A stretch of 45,546 nucleotides of DNA from Oscillospiraceae bacterium (GCA_022508825.1 JAFLUI010000004.1:1-45546), one strand, 5' to 3'; positions 16,522 through 25,173 are shown, counted from the first letter of the stretch. Translations and numbers: made by a program. The notes: generated by a model from the sequence alone, not told the origin.

Positions 16522-18966
16522 TTAAAGACTGATATCTCCGTTTATGTCCAGAAAGACCTGCACACCTGCAAGCTCCTTCAGCTTAAAAGAGCTTTTGTAG
16601 ATCCCTCCGATATATTCACGGAACATCTGATTATTTTTACATTTTATTATCATTCTGTACCTGTATTTTCCATTGATCTTCTCATATGTACATTTTGAAG
16701 GTCCAAGAACTTTTATTGGGACATTTATTTTTCCTGCAGAAATGCTCTCCTTTATAAGACCGAGAAAAGCCTGAGACGCATTATTTGCACCCATGTCCAC
16801 AGGTGAGGCAAACTCAATTGTACAGGTGTCACAGAACGGAGGGTACTGAAGCGCTTTTCTTGCTTCTATCTCCTGTTTGTAAAAGCCCTTGTAGTCCTGA
16901 GCTGCCGCCAGATTCAGCACATAATGCTCCGGAACATAGGTCTGGATGACAGCCCGTCCCTGCTTATCGCCCCTGCCGCAGCGTCCCACTACCTGAGTGA
17001 CCAGTGAAAATGTCCTCTCATAGCTTCTGAAATCCCCTGCAAACAGGCTTTTGTCAACAGAGACCACTCCCACCAGAGTAACATTTGGGAAATCCAGTCC
17101 CTTTGCTATCATCTGAGTGCCCAGCATGATGTCATATTCTCCACGTTCAAATGCGTGAAAGCTTTTCTCATACGCATAGCGGGAGTATGTTGTGTCAGCG
17201 TCCATACGCAGTATCCTTGCATTAGGAAACAACGCTGCTACATCGTCCTCAACCTTCTGAGTGCCTATTCCTGTCAGCTTGATATGGTCAGAGCCGCAGT
17301 GTCTGCACACTTTTGTCATTTCAGAGCTGTATCCGCAATAGTGGCAGATAAGCCTGTTGTTGGTCTTATGATATGTAAGCGGAATGCTGCAGTTTGGACA
17401 GACCGCCGGCTGACGACAGTCCGAACAGCTTATGTATGTATGATAACCCCTCCTGTTAAGAAGAAGGATAGTCTGCTCTTTTTTTTCAAGATTATAGTTT
17501 ATCTCCTCCACCAGTCTTTCGGAGAAGATGGCTGAGCTGCCGTAAAAGCCCTCTGTGGCAAGATCAACGATCTCCACCGCAGGAAGCGCATCGCTTGAAT
17601 ACCGCTTTGTCATCTCAAACAGATTGTACACTCCCGTTCTGGCGTAATAAAAGCTCTCTATGGATGGTGTCGCCGATGCCATAAGGACTGCCGCTCCGTG
17701 AGTAATACACCTTTTCTTGGCGATCTCCTTTGCGTTGTATCTTGGGGAGGACTCAGACTTGTAAGTCCGCTCCCCCTCCTCGTCAATAATGATAAGTCCT
17801 ATATTTTCAAGAGGGGCAAATATCGCGCTTCTGGTACCCACAACGATATTTGCCTGACCGCTCCTGACACGCTTGTACTCATTAAGCCTTTGGGTAAGCG
17901 GGAGACTGCTGTGCATTATAGCTACCTTATCTCCGAACAGGGACTGAAATCTATCCACGATCTGCGGAGTAAGGGATATCTCGGGGATAAGCATTATAAC
18001 ATTTCTGCCAAGCTCAAGAGTATGCTCGATAAGCTTTACAAACACAGGAGTTTTTCCGCTGCCGGTAACACCGTAAAGCAGTGAAACGCTTGGCTCCCTT
18101 TTATCTATAAGCGCAGCAGCCTTGTCATAGACCTGCTGCTGCTGCTCTGACAGGATGATGTCCTCTGTACTTTTATCCGCCTCTGCATCGGGAGTCTCTA
18201 TGACCTCATAGTCGTAGACCTCGATGACGCCTTTTTTCAGAAGATTATCTATGACAGCAGAAGTCACTCCGCATATTTCGCATACTTCTTTTTTTGACGC
18301 TGCACCGTTTTCTGCAAGAAGCTCTGCAACCGTTTTCTGCTTGGGTGACAGCCCGATATCTGTCTCGCCGCTTGAAAATTCCTCTGTAAGCCTCAGCATT
18401 TTGACAGTTTTATCATTGGTGCGTCTTTTAAGGACGTCCTCCTCTATGAGAAACCCTGCCTTCAAAAGCTCTGAAACAAGCTTTCTGTCAGCATTATCTG
18501 CGGCTGAAATATCAGCCCTGACCGCATCAAGCAGCTTCATAGCCTTATCTGAAAGCTCCGCTTCTGACAGACCGCTGTCCTCTGCAAGATAATACCTGCT
18601 TGTAAAATTAACGCTTAGACCGACGGGAATAAGCGTCTTGAAGGCTTCAAAATATGTGCACAGAGTAGTGTTTCTGAGCCACATCATAAGCTCCAGCATT
18701 TCATCATTAAGGACAGGCTCACTGTCAATGACCGAATTTATGGGCTTGAACTTGCTCAGATCCTCTTCTGCAGCGTCATCTATACGGATAACAACGGCAA
18801 TGCGTTTCCTGTTGCCCTTTCCAAAAGGGACAAGAACTCTTTTTCCCACAACCACCTGATCGTCAAGATGGACGGGTACAATATATTTATACCGTCTGTC
18901 ATAGCCAAAATCCGTGGAACTGACAGCAACAGCTGCCAGATGTCTGACTGTGAGCAAGCCTCTCAC
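16522..18966 (-). CDS. priA: Primosomal replication helicase PriA
   Basis: An 814-residue 3'-5' helicase that restarts stalled replication forks. It has an N-terminal DNA 3'-end-binding domain (about 1-105), a winged-helix region and then the helicase core: GVTGSGKT at 299-306, LIPEISLTPQ, GTRSA and the motif II region IIIDEEGERTYKSE at about 393-404. The zinc-binding region is clear (CSDC, CPNC, CHYC, CRHC) and the C-terminal half contains GTQMIAKGLDFPN and QVVGRCGRG. Motif II reads DEEG instead of the usual DEEH. The start is ambiguous: GTG at 18966 or TTG at 18957, the latter better spaced from GAGGTGA. It directly follows rpoZ; coaBC, usually in between, is absent. Confidence 0.93.
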   Translation of the reverse strand: MRGLLTVRHLAAVAVSSTDFGYDRRYKYIVPVHLDDQVVVGKRVLVPFGKGNRKRIAVVIRIDDAAEEDLSKFKPINSVIDSEPVLNDEMLELMMWLRNTTLCTYFEAFKTLIPVGLSVNFTSRYYLAEDSGLSEAELSDKAMKLLDAVRADISAADNADRKLVSELLKAGFLIEEDVLKRRTNDKTVKMLRLTEEFSSGETDIGLSPKQKTVAELLAENGAASKKEVCEICGVTSAVIDNLLKKGVIEVYDYEVIETPDAEADKSTEDIILSEQQQQVYDKAAALIDKREPSVSLLYGVTGSGKTPVFVKLIEHTLELGRNVIMLIPEISLTPQIVDRFQSLFGDKVAIMHSSLPLTQRLNEYKRVRSGQANIVVGTRSAIFAPLENIGLIIIDEEGERTYKSESSPRYNAKEIAKKRCITHGAAVLMASATPSIESFYYARTGVYNLFEMTKRYSSDALPAVEIVDLATEGFYGSSAIFSERLVEEINYNLEKKEQTILLLNRRGYHTYISCSDCRQPAVCPNCSIPLTYHKTNNRLICHYCGYSSEMTKVCRHCGSDHIKLTGIGTQKVEDDVAALFPNARILRMDADTTYSRYAYEKSFHAFERGEYDIMLGTQMIAKGLDFPNVTLVGVVSVDKSLFAGDFRSYERTFSLVTQVVGRCGRGDKQGRAVIQTYVPEHYVLNLAAAQDYKGFYKQEIEARKALQYPPFCDTCTIEFASPVDMGANNASQAFLGLIKESISAGKINVPIKVLGPSKCTYEKINGKYRYRMIIKCKNNQMFREYIGGIYKSSFKLKELAGVQVFLDINGDISL

Positions 18967-18975
18967 CTCGTATAA

Positions 18976-19188
18976 TTATTCCCTGATATCTGATATCTGT
19001 TCCTCAATAAAGGAATACTTACCTCCTGCAAACTCCTCAACAGCAGTCTTGACAGGCTTTTCCTCCAATGTCTGCCCGCTTGTGTAAAGGTCGTCTGCGA
19101 TCTCTCTTGCTCTCTTTGCAACAGCAAGTACAACTGAATAGTAGCTCTCATTTTTCTTTGCGATCTGATTAATGGAAGGTCTAAGCAT
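18976..19188 (-). CDS. rpoZ: RNA polymerase omega subunit
   Basis: A 70-residue omega subunit that helps assemble the beta-prime subunit into RNA polymerase. It begins MLRPSINQI, followed by the conserved SYYSVVLAVAKRAREI helix and then EEKPVKTAVEEFAGGKY. The ATG at 19188 is preferred to upstream in-frame codons because GAGGTG lies about 9 bases before it and the MLRPS start is conserved. It overlaps the gmk end by 8 bp, the usual gmk-rpoZ arrangement. Confidence 0.93.
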   Translation of the reverse strand: MLRPSINQIAKKNESYYSVVLAVAKRAREIADDLYTSGQTLEEKPVKTAVEEFAGGKYSFIEEQISDIRE

Positions 19189-19786
19189 TTTCCAACACCT
19201 CATCAATATTATTTTTAGAATTTTCGGTTTTCAGTTCTTCTGCCCGTATGATTGATCTTACATCCTGTACTGCAGCATCAAGGTCACCGTTTATCACAGC
19301 GTAGTCGTATTTATACGCCTGACCTATCTCTCCTGCCGCCTCATTAAGACGCTTTTCAATTACGTCCTCTGCCTCGGTGCCACGCTTGTTGAGTCTCCTG
19401 TGAAGCTCCTTCAGGGACGGCGGCAGAATGAACAGGAACACCGCATCGGGACATTTTTCCTTTATCTTCATAGCCCCCTGAACTTCGATCTCAAGGATGA
19501 CGTGCTTTCCCTTTTCCCTCATATCCTCTACAGGTTTTCTTGGGGTACCGTAATAATTTTCACAGTAGGAAGCATATTCAAGCATTCCGTCCTCTTTTAT
19601 CAGGTCTTCAAACTTATCCTTTGAAAGGAAGAAATAATTTACTCCGTCCACCTCTCCCGGTCTTGGGGCTCTTGTAGTTGCAGAGATGGAGTAGAAAAAT
19701 TTGTCGTCCTTCAGTATCTCGGCAAGTATAGTACCCTTTCCGCAGCCCGACGGTCCAGACACAACGATCAGCATACCCTTACTCAT
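19181..19786 (-). CDS. gmk: Guanylate kinase
   Basis: A 201-residue kinase that converts GMP to GDP with ATP. The P-loop is [12 protein letters not shown] near the N-terminus. The GMP-binding region has [19 protein letters not shown], and further family blocks are [19 protein letters not shown] and KRLNEA. The start is ATG 19786, 9 bases after AGGAGGAAG; codons upstream lie inside remA. It overlaps remA by 8 bp and rpoZ by 8 bp, so the three genes are tightly coupled. It influences GTP pools and indirectly (p)ppGpp control. Confidence 0.95.
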   Translation of the reverse strand: MSKGMLIVVSGPSGCGKGTILAEILKDDKFFYSISATTRAPRPGEVDGVNYFFLSKDKFEDLIKEDGMLEYASYCENYYGTPRKPVEDMREKGKHVILEIEVQGAMKIKEKCPDAVFLFILPPSLKELHRRLNKRGTEAEDVIEKRLNEAAGEIGQAYKYDYAVINGDLDAAVQDVRSIIRAEELKTENSKNNIDEVLENA

Positions 19787-20033
19787 CTTCAGCTTCCTCC
19801 TCGTCATTCAGTCTGCCTGCCACGGTCTCCGGCTGGACTGCCGATAAGATCACATGACCGCTGTCCATGATTATGACCGCTCTTGTACGCCGTCCGTAGG
19901 TAGCGTCTATCAGCGAGCCCTTCTCCTTTGCATCCTGAATAATGCGTTTTATGGGAGCCGACTCGGGGCTGACTATGGTAATGAGCCGTCCCGCACTTAT
20001 CATGTTTCCGAAACCGATGTTAATAAGCTTCAT
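19779..20033 (-). CDS. remA: RemA family DNA-binding regulator (DUF370)
   Basis: An 84-residue RemA/YlzA protein: it begins [10 protein letters not shown] and has [31 protein letters not shown] and a C-terminal acidic DEEEAEDE tail. In Bacillus RemA is a DNA-binding activator of biofilm matrix and osmoprotection genes that forms ring-like oligomers. In many Clostridia, as here, it lies between yicC and gmk, where its targets are not known. The ATG at 20033 is the natural start, 12 bp after yicC. Identity is sure from near-complete conservation. Confidence 0.92.
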   Translation of the reverse strand: MKLINIGFGNMISAGRLITIVSPESAPIKRIIQDAKEKGSLIDATYGRRTRAVIIMDSGHVILSAVQPETVAGRLNDEEEAEDE

Positions 20034-20045
20034 ACCCCACCCCGA

Positions 20046-20924
20046 TCATTCTATATTCTGTATCTGTTCTCTTATTTTTTCTATTTCAGACTTAAGCTCA
20101 ACGACTATCTTTATTATTTCAACATCCTGTGCCTTTGAGCCTATGGTGTTGCTCTCACGGTTGAACTCCTGGATAAGGAAGTCCAGCTTTCTTCCCACAG
20201 CCTCACCGCTTTCAAGCAGCTCATTAAACTGATGTATATGACTTTTCAGACGTACGGTCTCCTCATCCACGGCGGTCTTCTCTGAAAAAATAGCCGCCTC
20301 TGTAAGTATCCTCTGCTCGTCTATCTTCTTGTCATTCAAAACTTCGCACAGCTTGTTATAGAGCCTCTGACGGTAAGCCTCTGTCACCATTGGAGAACGC
20401 TCCTCCACCCTGCTCACCATTCTGCCGATGCTTTCCAGACGGGACTCTATATCCTCCCGCATTTTGCGTCCCTCAGCCTCACGCATTGCAACGAAGCTGT
20501 TCAGAGCCTCTTCAGCGGCGATCTTCACGTCATTCCAGATAACTTCCTCGTCCTCGGTATTTTTTATAACGTTGAAAATATCGGGAAGCCTTATAAGGTT
20601 GGACAGCTTAAGGTCGTCCTCCAGGCCCAGAGTTTCATTTGCGCTTCTGAGAGCGTCCACGTATCCCTGTGCAATGGAGCGGTTCACCTCGATAGAAGCG
20701 TCCTTGCCCTCGATATTGAAAATGGAGACACCCACCTCCACCTTTCCGCGGGACACCTTTCCCTGCAAAAAGGACTTCAGCTTCTCCTCCAGATATCCAT
20801 ACGCTCTGGGTACTCTTGCCGAAAACTCAAAATACCTGTGATTGACTGATCTTATTTCAACAAGGATCTCGCGGCCGTCAATGGTCTGCTGGCTTCTTCC
20901 ATAGCCTGTCATGCTTCTTATCAT
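20046..20924 (-). CDS. YicC/YloC family endoribonuclease
   Basis: A 292-residue YicC-like protein. It starts MIRSMTGYGRS, the family's hallmark, followed by EIRSVNHRYFEFS, and the C-terminal domain (DUF1732) holds DKKIDEQRILTEAAIFSEK, VGRKLDFLIQEFNRESNTIGSK and a final EIEKIREQIQNIE helix. Members form hexamers and have endoribonuclease activity on RNA. It is the first gene of the housekeeping operon: a strong promoter lies 42-70 bp upstream of the start. Length is the usual 290. Confidence 0.92.
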   Translation of the reverse strand: MIRSMTGYGRSQQTIDGREILVEIRSVNHRYFEFSARVPRAYGYLEEKLKSFLQGKVSRGKVEVGVSIFNIEGKDASIEVNRSIAQGYVDALRSANETLGLEDDLKLSNLIRLPDIFNVIKNTEDEEVIWNDVKIAAEEALNSFVAMREAEGRKMREDIESRLESIGRMVSRVEERSPMVTEAYRQRLYNKLCEVLNDKKIDEQRILTEAAIFSEKTAVDEETVRLKSHIHQFNELLESGEAVGRKLDFLIQEFNRESNTIGSKAQDVEIIKIVVELKSEIEKIREQIQNIE

Positions 20925-20965
20925 GAGAAAAATCCTTTCACCATCATAAAAAATACTTACATTTC

Positions 20966-20994
20966 ATTATACCACTTTCCGCCAAAGAAATCAA
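20966..20994 (-). promoter_or_regulatory. Promoter of the 15-gene yicC-spoVM operon
   Basis: On the minus strand TTGATT (20994-20989) and TATAAT (20971-20966) are 17 bp apart, and the -10 box is extended by TGG. This is the only strong promoter seen before yicC, and no terminator is visible down to 7.25 kb. Confidence 0.72.
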
Positions 20995-21054
20995 GTGTTT
21001 TAGGGTAAAAAAGCCGGTTTGTCCGTCTATTTTTTCAATTTGGTAAAATTTTCT

Positions 21055-22419
21055 TCACCTATTCTCAGCAATATAGTTAGATACCCGATTCTGAATGATT
21101 TCCGATACTTCCTTGGCAGATTTTTGCCCTTCAAAATATGCGGCAGCTTCATTGATAACAATATTTGTAATATAGTAATTATTACCATATGCGCTTTCTG
21201 ATGAATTTATCAGATCAAATATACGTCTGTTGTCCTCATCTGTATTTTCGCCGATGATTATCTCATTTGTACCTATATAAACAACTTTGTCATTATATTC
21301 CTTTTCTCCGTTTCCGACATTGCGATAGGGTCTTTCTTTGCAAGCCTCAGCCTGCTTTTCCAGTGATGAAAGTCTTACGGGAAAATCATAAGCATTGGAT
21401 GTTGAATATTGATCCTGATATTCTTCTGATAACAAATACTTTATAAATTCCCAGGCACCATCGGCATTGTCGGACTTTGATGAAACAGAAAACAGACAGT
21501 CTGTATATATCACAGAACCATTGCCTCCTGTTCCGGGATAACCTTTGAATGTTACAGGCTCACCGAAATATCCATGTTCAAACATACGTATGTTATCAAA
21601 CCTGTAAATAAACTGATCTTCAAAAATAATATTCCCATTTAAAAGATCAAAGTCATCTTTTGTCACCCAATCAGGATCATCCAAATAACTATGATCGACC
21701 TCTTTAGGAAAACGATCACAGAATTCAAGCAGTCTGATAAACTCATCACTGTCAAAATGACATTCACCGGTATCTCTGTCTATATACTCATTGTATCCAT
21801 AGCGTATAAATCTCCCAAGGACAGAATCCTTTGACTGATATTCTCTGAAAATTCTTTTATCCGGATGAGAATCCACAAAATCAATAAACTCATCCATAGT
21901 CCAGCCCTGTTTTTCTCCTGCGAGTGAAGTCTTAGCTGTAAGCGTATAAATATTAAACGTTGGAGCTGCTTCATAAAGTTTTCCATCCACCTCATAGGCT
22001 CTAAAGACGCTTTCAGCAAAATCTGACCTGTCCACATCCGGGTCATTATCAATATAATCATAGATGTCTGCAAACAAACCTTTTGAAATATAGCTGTCAA
22101 CAGGCAGATTCATGCCGGTTTGAATAACAAGGATATCCGGAAGATTTCCTGATACAATGTCTATGTTAAGCTGAATAAGCGGATCTGACGGGTGCGCTAT
22201 AAGATAGTCAGTAATAACTATGTTATGTTCAGTGCTGCGTCTGTTGAATATAGATATCTGTTCTTTTAAGTCTTTACTAAGATTCCAGCCATAAAGCTTT
22301 ACGATCTTCTTTCCGTTATTATCCTCAGGTGCAGCTTCATCCTTATTTTTACCGCAGGATGAAAGCAAAATCATCAAAGCCGCTGCAATTAGTGCCGCAA
22401 ATATTCTTCTGAACGTCAT
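21055..22419 (-). CDS. Extracellular solute-binding lipoprotein
   Basis: A 454-residue family 1 type extracellular substrate-binding protein. The lipoprotein signal is MTFRRIFAALIAAALMILLSSC with Cys22, followed by KLYGWNLSKD and ISIFNRRSTEHNI typical of sugar-binding proteins, and WEFIKYLLSEEYQDQY near the end. Such proteins deliver a sugar or oligosaccharide to an ABC importer. No permease or ATPase gene is adjacent, so it is an orphan and may use a distant transporter or act as a sensor. ATG at 22419 is selected because GGGGGA lies 9 bases upstream and it starts the signal peptide; an upstream ATG at 22464 would add 15 residues before it. Confidence 0.84.
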   Translation of the reverse strand: MTFRRIFAALIAAALMILLSSCGKNKDEAAPEDNNGKKIVKLYGWNLSKDLKEQISIFNRRSTEHNIVITDYLIAHPSDPLIQLNIDIVSGNLPDILVIQTGMNLPVDSYISKGLFADIYDYIDNDPDVDRSDFAESVFRAYEVDGKLYEAAPTFNIYTLTAKTSLAGEKQGWTMDEFIDFVDSHPDKRIFREYQSKDSVLGRFIRYGYNEYIDRDTGECHFDSDEFIRLLEFCDRFPKEVDHSYLDDPDWVTKDDFDLLNGNIIFEDQFIYRFDNIRMFEHGYFGEPVTFKGYPGTGGNGSVIYTDCLFSVSSKSDNADGAWEFIKYLLSEEYQDQYSTSNAYDFPVRLSSLEKQAEACKERPYRNVGNGEKEYNDKVVYIGTNEIIIGENTDEDNRRIFDLINSSESAYGNNYYITNIVINEAAAYFEGQKSAKEVSEIIQNRVSNYIAENR

Positions 22420-22467
22420 GAAATGATTCCCCCGAATATATATGGAGTATGATATTATTTCCATAAC

Positions 22468-22496
22468 ATTATACTATTTTATGGCAATGAAATCAA
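22468..22496 (-). promoter_or_regulatory. Promoter of the solute-binding protein gene
   Basis: Minus-strand TTGATT (22496-22491) and TATAAT (22473-22468) with 17-bp spacing, about 50 bp upstream of the start. It diverges from the toxin-antitoxin promoter. Confidence 0.68.
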
Positions 22497-22517
22497 GCAT
22501 TTAAGCCAAAAAGTGTA

Positions 22518-22564
22518 TTACAATACGGTTACAGTTACAGAAGAAATATTACAATGCGGTTACA
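22518..22564. repeat. Pair of 16-bp direct repeats, candidate operator
   Basis: TTACAATACGGTTACA at 22518-22533 and TTACAATGCGGTTACA at 22549-22564 differ at one position and are 31 bp apart, about three helical turns. A partial copy (GTTACAG) lies between them. They sit between two divergent promoters. The likeliest reader is the Phd-type antitoxin with its toxin, or a separate regulator of the solute-binding protein gene. Repeats are seen; binding is inferred. Confidence 0.6.
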
Positions 22565-22581
22565 AAAAAAGAAAAATGCTG

Positions 22582-22610
22582 TTGACTTTGCATCGAATAT
22601 ATAGTATAAT
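22582..22610 (+). promoter_or_regulatory. Promoter of the toxin-antitoxin pair
   Basis: TTGACT at 22582-22587 and a perfect TATAAT at 22605-22610 with 17-bp spacing. The direct repeats end 18 bp upstream of the -35 box rather than over it. Confidence 0.72.
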
Positions 22611-22668
22611 TATATCTATAAAAGCATTAAATAAGTATATAATTTTAATATCGGAGGAGATAAATTTT

Positions 22669-22947
22669 ATGACTATAAGACCCTCAGCCGCAATACGGAA
22701 CAATTATAACGATATTTCTAATTATTGCAAATCCACAGGTGAACCGGTCTATCTTACCAAAAACGGTGAGGGAGACCTTGTAGTCATGGATATTGAAGCC
22801 TTTTCCCGACGTGAAAAAATGTTAAAACTCCGTGAAGAACTGATCGCCGCAGAAGAAGACAGACTAGCAGGAAAAAGCGGATACACCGTTGACGAGCTTG
22901 ACAAAATGCTCAGTGACATTATAACGGAGGCAGGCAATGGAGCATAA
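22669..22947 (+). CDS. Phd/YefM-type antitoxin
   Basis: A 92-residue antitoxin. The N-terminal DNA-binding Phd/YefM fold is seen in MTIRPSAAIRNNYNDIS followed by GEPVYLTKNGEGDLVVMDIEAF. The C-terminal part (EELIAAEEDRLAGKSGYTVDEL) is helical and acidic and would wrap the toxin. The ATG at 22669 lies 10 bases after GGAGGA; an upstream in-frame codon at 22513 would read through the promoter. It overlaps the toxin gene by 11 bp. Autorepression with the toxin is expected. Confidence 0.88.
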   Translation: MTIRPSAAIRNNYNDISNYCKSTGEPVYLTKNGEGDLVVMDIEAFSRREKMLKLREELIAAEEDRLAGKSGYTVDELDKMLSDIITEAGNGA

Positions 22948-23248
22948 AGAATATCATGTTATAGTTTCCGACAGAGCAGCATCAGAGCTTCGTAATCATG
23001 TCAGATTTTTGGCAAGAGTAAGTCCCGATGCCGCCAAACGTCTCCACAAGGAGATCATCGACGAGATAAAGACATTATCATTTATGCCCGAAAGATATCC
23101 ATGGGTCATTCAGGATGAGATCCCTAAAAATAAATATCGGAAGAAAATAGTTTCCAAAAGATATCTGTTGATTTTTCAGATAAGAGACGATAAGGTATAT
23201 ATTGACTATATTCTTGACTGCAGACAGGACTATACATGGCTGTTATAA
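22937..23248 (+). CDS. RelE/ParE-family toxin
   Basis: A 103-residue toxin of the RelE/ParE superfamily: VIVSDRAASELRNHVRFLA, a long second helix (SPDAAKRLHKEIIDEIKTL), FMPERYPWV and the terminal YLLIFQIRDDKVYIDYILDCRQDY. The end fits ParE or RelE architecture, but whether it cuts mRNA at the ribosome or poisons gyrase cannot be told; the C-terminal DCRQDY motif is common in ParE-like proteins. The pair has its own promoter and terminator, as a stand-alone module inserted between housekeeping genes. Confidence 0.87.
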   Translation: MEHKEYHVIVSDRAASELRNHVRFLARVSPDAAKRLHKEIIDEIKTLSFMPERYPWVIQDEIPKNKYRKKIVSKRYLLIFQIRDDKVYIDYILDCRQDYTWLL

Positions 23249-23250
23249 TA

Positions 23251-23277
23251 AAAAAGAGCCGATAAACGGCTCTTTTT
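23251..23277. terminator. Bidirectional terminator after the toxin gene
   Basis: A perfect 11-bp stem, AAAAAGAGCCG at 23251-23261 and CGGCTCTTTTT at 23267-23277, with a 5-base loop. It serves the toxin gene and the convergent carboxyltransferase operon. Confidence 0.9.
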
Positions 23278-23328
23278 GCTTTTATAATGCTATCTTACAA
23301 AATTCGTGGCAATTTTAATTTTTTGTTT

Positions 23329-24726
23329 TTATACGGGGTGTACCTTGTTTTCGGCATCTGCATGAGCACTGTCAATGCCGTATTTTGCGTCCCGTCTCTT
23401 AGCAAAGAACTTGGGAGCAACCTGCGGGAACATTGCGTAGCTGAGTACGTCCTCCTCCTGCTCTGTCCACTCAGCAGCCTCCTCCTTGAGCTTGTCAAGC
23501 TCCGGCTGGAGAAGATCAGCAGGACGGCAGGTGATAGGCTCCTCGTCCTTAAGTATCTTCTTTCTGAACTCAGGGGAGATCTCTGACGGTGTTTTTCCGT
23601 ACTCTCCCTTTACAAGAGCCTTGAACTCCTTTGTAACGGTCTTGTATCTCTCGCCGGAAATTACGTTGAACACAGCCTGTGTACCAACGATCTGGGAGGT
23701 AGGAGTAACAAGAGGCGGATATCCGGAGTCCTTACGAACGTTAGGCACTTCCTTAAGAACATCGGTGAGCTGATCCTCTCTTCCTGCCTGCTTAAGCTGT
23801 GAAAGCAGGTTTGAGAGCATTCCGCCCGGTACCTGATAGATAAGCGCATTAGCGTCAACAGCAAGCATCTTGGGGTCAAGCTGTCCGTTGTCGATGTACT
23901 TTTTACGGAGCTTCATGAAGTAGTCCCTGATCTCGTTAAGTAGGACAAGATCAAGACCGGTGTCATACTCTGTACCCTGCAGAGCTGCCACCATGGACTC
24001 TGTAGGAGCGTGGGACGTTCCCAGAGCCAGCGGGGACATTGCAGTGTCGATCATGTCAGCGCCGTTTTCAATGCCCTTTAACAGACACATTGAAGCAAGA
24101 CCGGATGTATAGTGTGTGTGGAGCTGAACAGGTATCTTTACAGCCGCCTTGATAGCCTTTGTAAGCTCAGCAGTTCTATAGGGAGTAAGCAGAGCAGCCA
24201 TATCCTTGATACAGATGGAATCAGCGCCCTCCTCCTCTATCTGCTTGCAATAATTTACATAGTATTCGGTAGTGAACACATCTCCCAGAGTATAGGAGAT
24301 AGCAACCTGAGCGTGAGCCCCCTCTTTTTTTGCAGCAGAAATAGCTGTCTTAAGGTTTCTTATATCGTTGAGAGCGTCAAAAATACGGATGATATCAATG
24401 CCGTTTGCAACAGACTTCTGAACGAAATACTCCAGAACGTCGTCAGCATAGTGACGGTATCCAAGCATATTCTGACCTCTGAAAAGCATCTGCAGCTTGG
24501 TGTTGGGCATTTCCTTTCTCAGGATACGGAGCCTCTCCCAGGGATCCTCATTAAGAAAACGGAGACAGGAGTCAAATGTAGCGCCGCCCCAGACCTCTGC
24601 GGAATAGAATCCCACCTTATCCATTGTTGAAAGTATGGGACGCATCTCGTCCATAGTCATTCTTGTAGCAATAAGGGACTGATGCGCGTCACGAAGAACA
24701 GTTTCGGTAACTTTTATCTTAGCCAT
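23329..24726 (-). CDS. Pyruvate/oxaloacetate carboxyltransferase, 5S-type subunit
   Basis: A 465-residue HMGL-like TIM-barrel carboxyltransferase, as in oxaloacetate decarboxylase alpha, pyruvate carboxylase and the 5S subunit of transcarboxylase. The N-terminal VTETVLRDAHQSLIATRM is the signature, followed by EVWGGATFDSCLRFL, IKDMAALL and QLHTHYTSG with metal-binding histidines; the conserved carboxyltransferase C-terminal domain ends in the PDLLQPELDKLK-like stretch. It lacks the fused biotin domain of OadA, which is supplied by the separate carrier upstream. ATG at 24726 follows GGAAGGG. Its gene is third after the 12S-like and carrier genes. Confidence 0.88.
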   Translation of the reverse strand: MAKIKVTETVLRDAHQSLIATRMTMDEMRPILSTMDKVGFYSAEVWGGATFDSCLRFLNEDPWERLRILRKEMPNTKLQMLFRGQNMLGYRHYADDVLEYFVQKSVANGIDIIRIFDALNDIRNLKTAISAAKKEGAHAQVAISYTLGDVFTTEYYVNYCKQIEEEGADSICIKDMAALLTPYRTAELTKAIKAAVKIPVQLHTHYTSGLASMCLLKGIENGADMIDTAMSPLALGTSHAPTESMVAALQGTEYDTGLDLVLLNEIRDYFMKLRKKYIDNGQLDPKMLAVDANALIYQVPGGMLSNLLSQLKQAGREDQLTDVLKEVPNVRKDSGYPPLVTPTSQIVGTQAVFNVISGERYKTVTKEFKALVKGEYGKTPSEISPEFRKKILKDEEPITCRPADLLQPELDKLKEEAAEWTEQEEDVLSYAMFPQVAPKFFAKRRDAKYGIDSAHADAENKVHPV

Positions 24727-24747
24727 TTTAATCAACCCTTCCTAAGA

Positions 24748-25116
24748 TTACTGAATAGAAGCCAGCAGGTCGTCACGGTTTACGCTGTCGCCCTTCTTCA
24801 CATTGATGGAAGCGACCTTTCCTGCCTTGGGAGCAACGATGTCATTTTCCATCTTCATAGCTTCAAGAACCATAAGTACCTGACCCTCGGAAACGGTATC
24901 CCCTGCATTTGCCTTTACATCAAGGATAGTACCGGGCATAGGAGCTTTTACAGCAGTTGCACCGGCAGGAGCAGCCACTGGCGCTGCAGGTGCAGGAGCC
25001 GCTGCAGGCGCAGCAGCCACAGGAGCGGGAGCCGCAGCAGATGCAGAGCCTCCGGAAACCTCTTCAACAGCTACGTCATAAGCCTTGCCGTTTACCGTAA
25101 TATTAAATCTTTTCAT
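24748..25116 (-). CDS. Biotin carboxyl carrier protein
   Basis: A 122-residue biotin carrier. After a short N-terminal segment (MKRFNITVNGKAYDV) comes a flexible Ala/Pro linker (about 25-55), then the biotinyl domain with PMPGTI and the biotinylation site EAMKMEN at about 85-91, where the second Lys is biotinylated. Its arrangement matches the 1.3S subunit of transcarboxylase and the gamma-type carriers of decarboxylase pumps. It lies between the 12S-like and 5S-like genes. A biotin ligase gene is not in the window. Confidence 0.92.
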   Translation of the reverse strand: MKRFNITVNGKAYDVAVEEVSGGSASAAAPAPVAAAPAAAPAPAAPVAAPAGATAVKAPMPGTILDVKANAGDTVSEGQVLMVLEAMKMENDIVAPKAGKVASINVKKGDSVNRDDLLASIQ

Positions 25117-25173
25117 AACTGTATACCACCATTCATTAAATTTTTATTTGAATTTCTAATTATTTTCTCATCC

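Noticed and set aside
18966-18976. A degraded coaBC between rpoZ and priA
   Set aside because: Only 9 bases separate the two genes, so no remnant can be present.
20995-21054. Intrinsic terminator after the solute-binding protein gene
   Set aside because: Only a 3-bp CGG/CCG stem before a T-run could be found, too weak to call.
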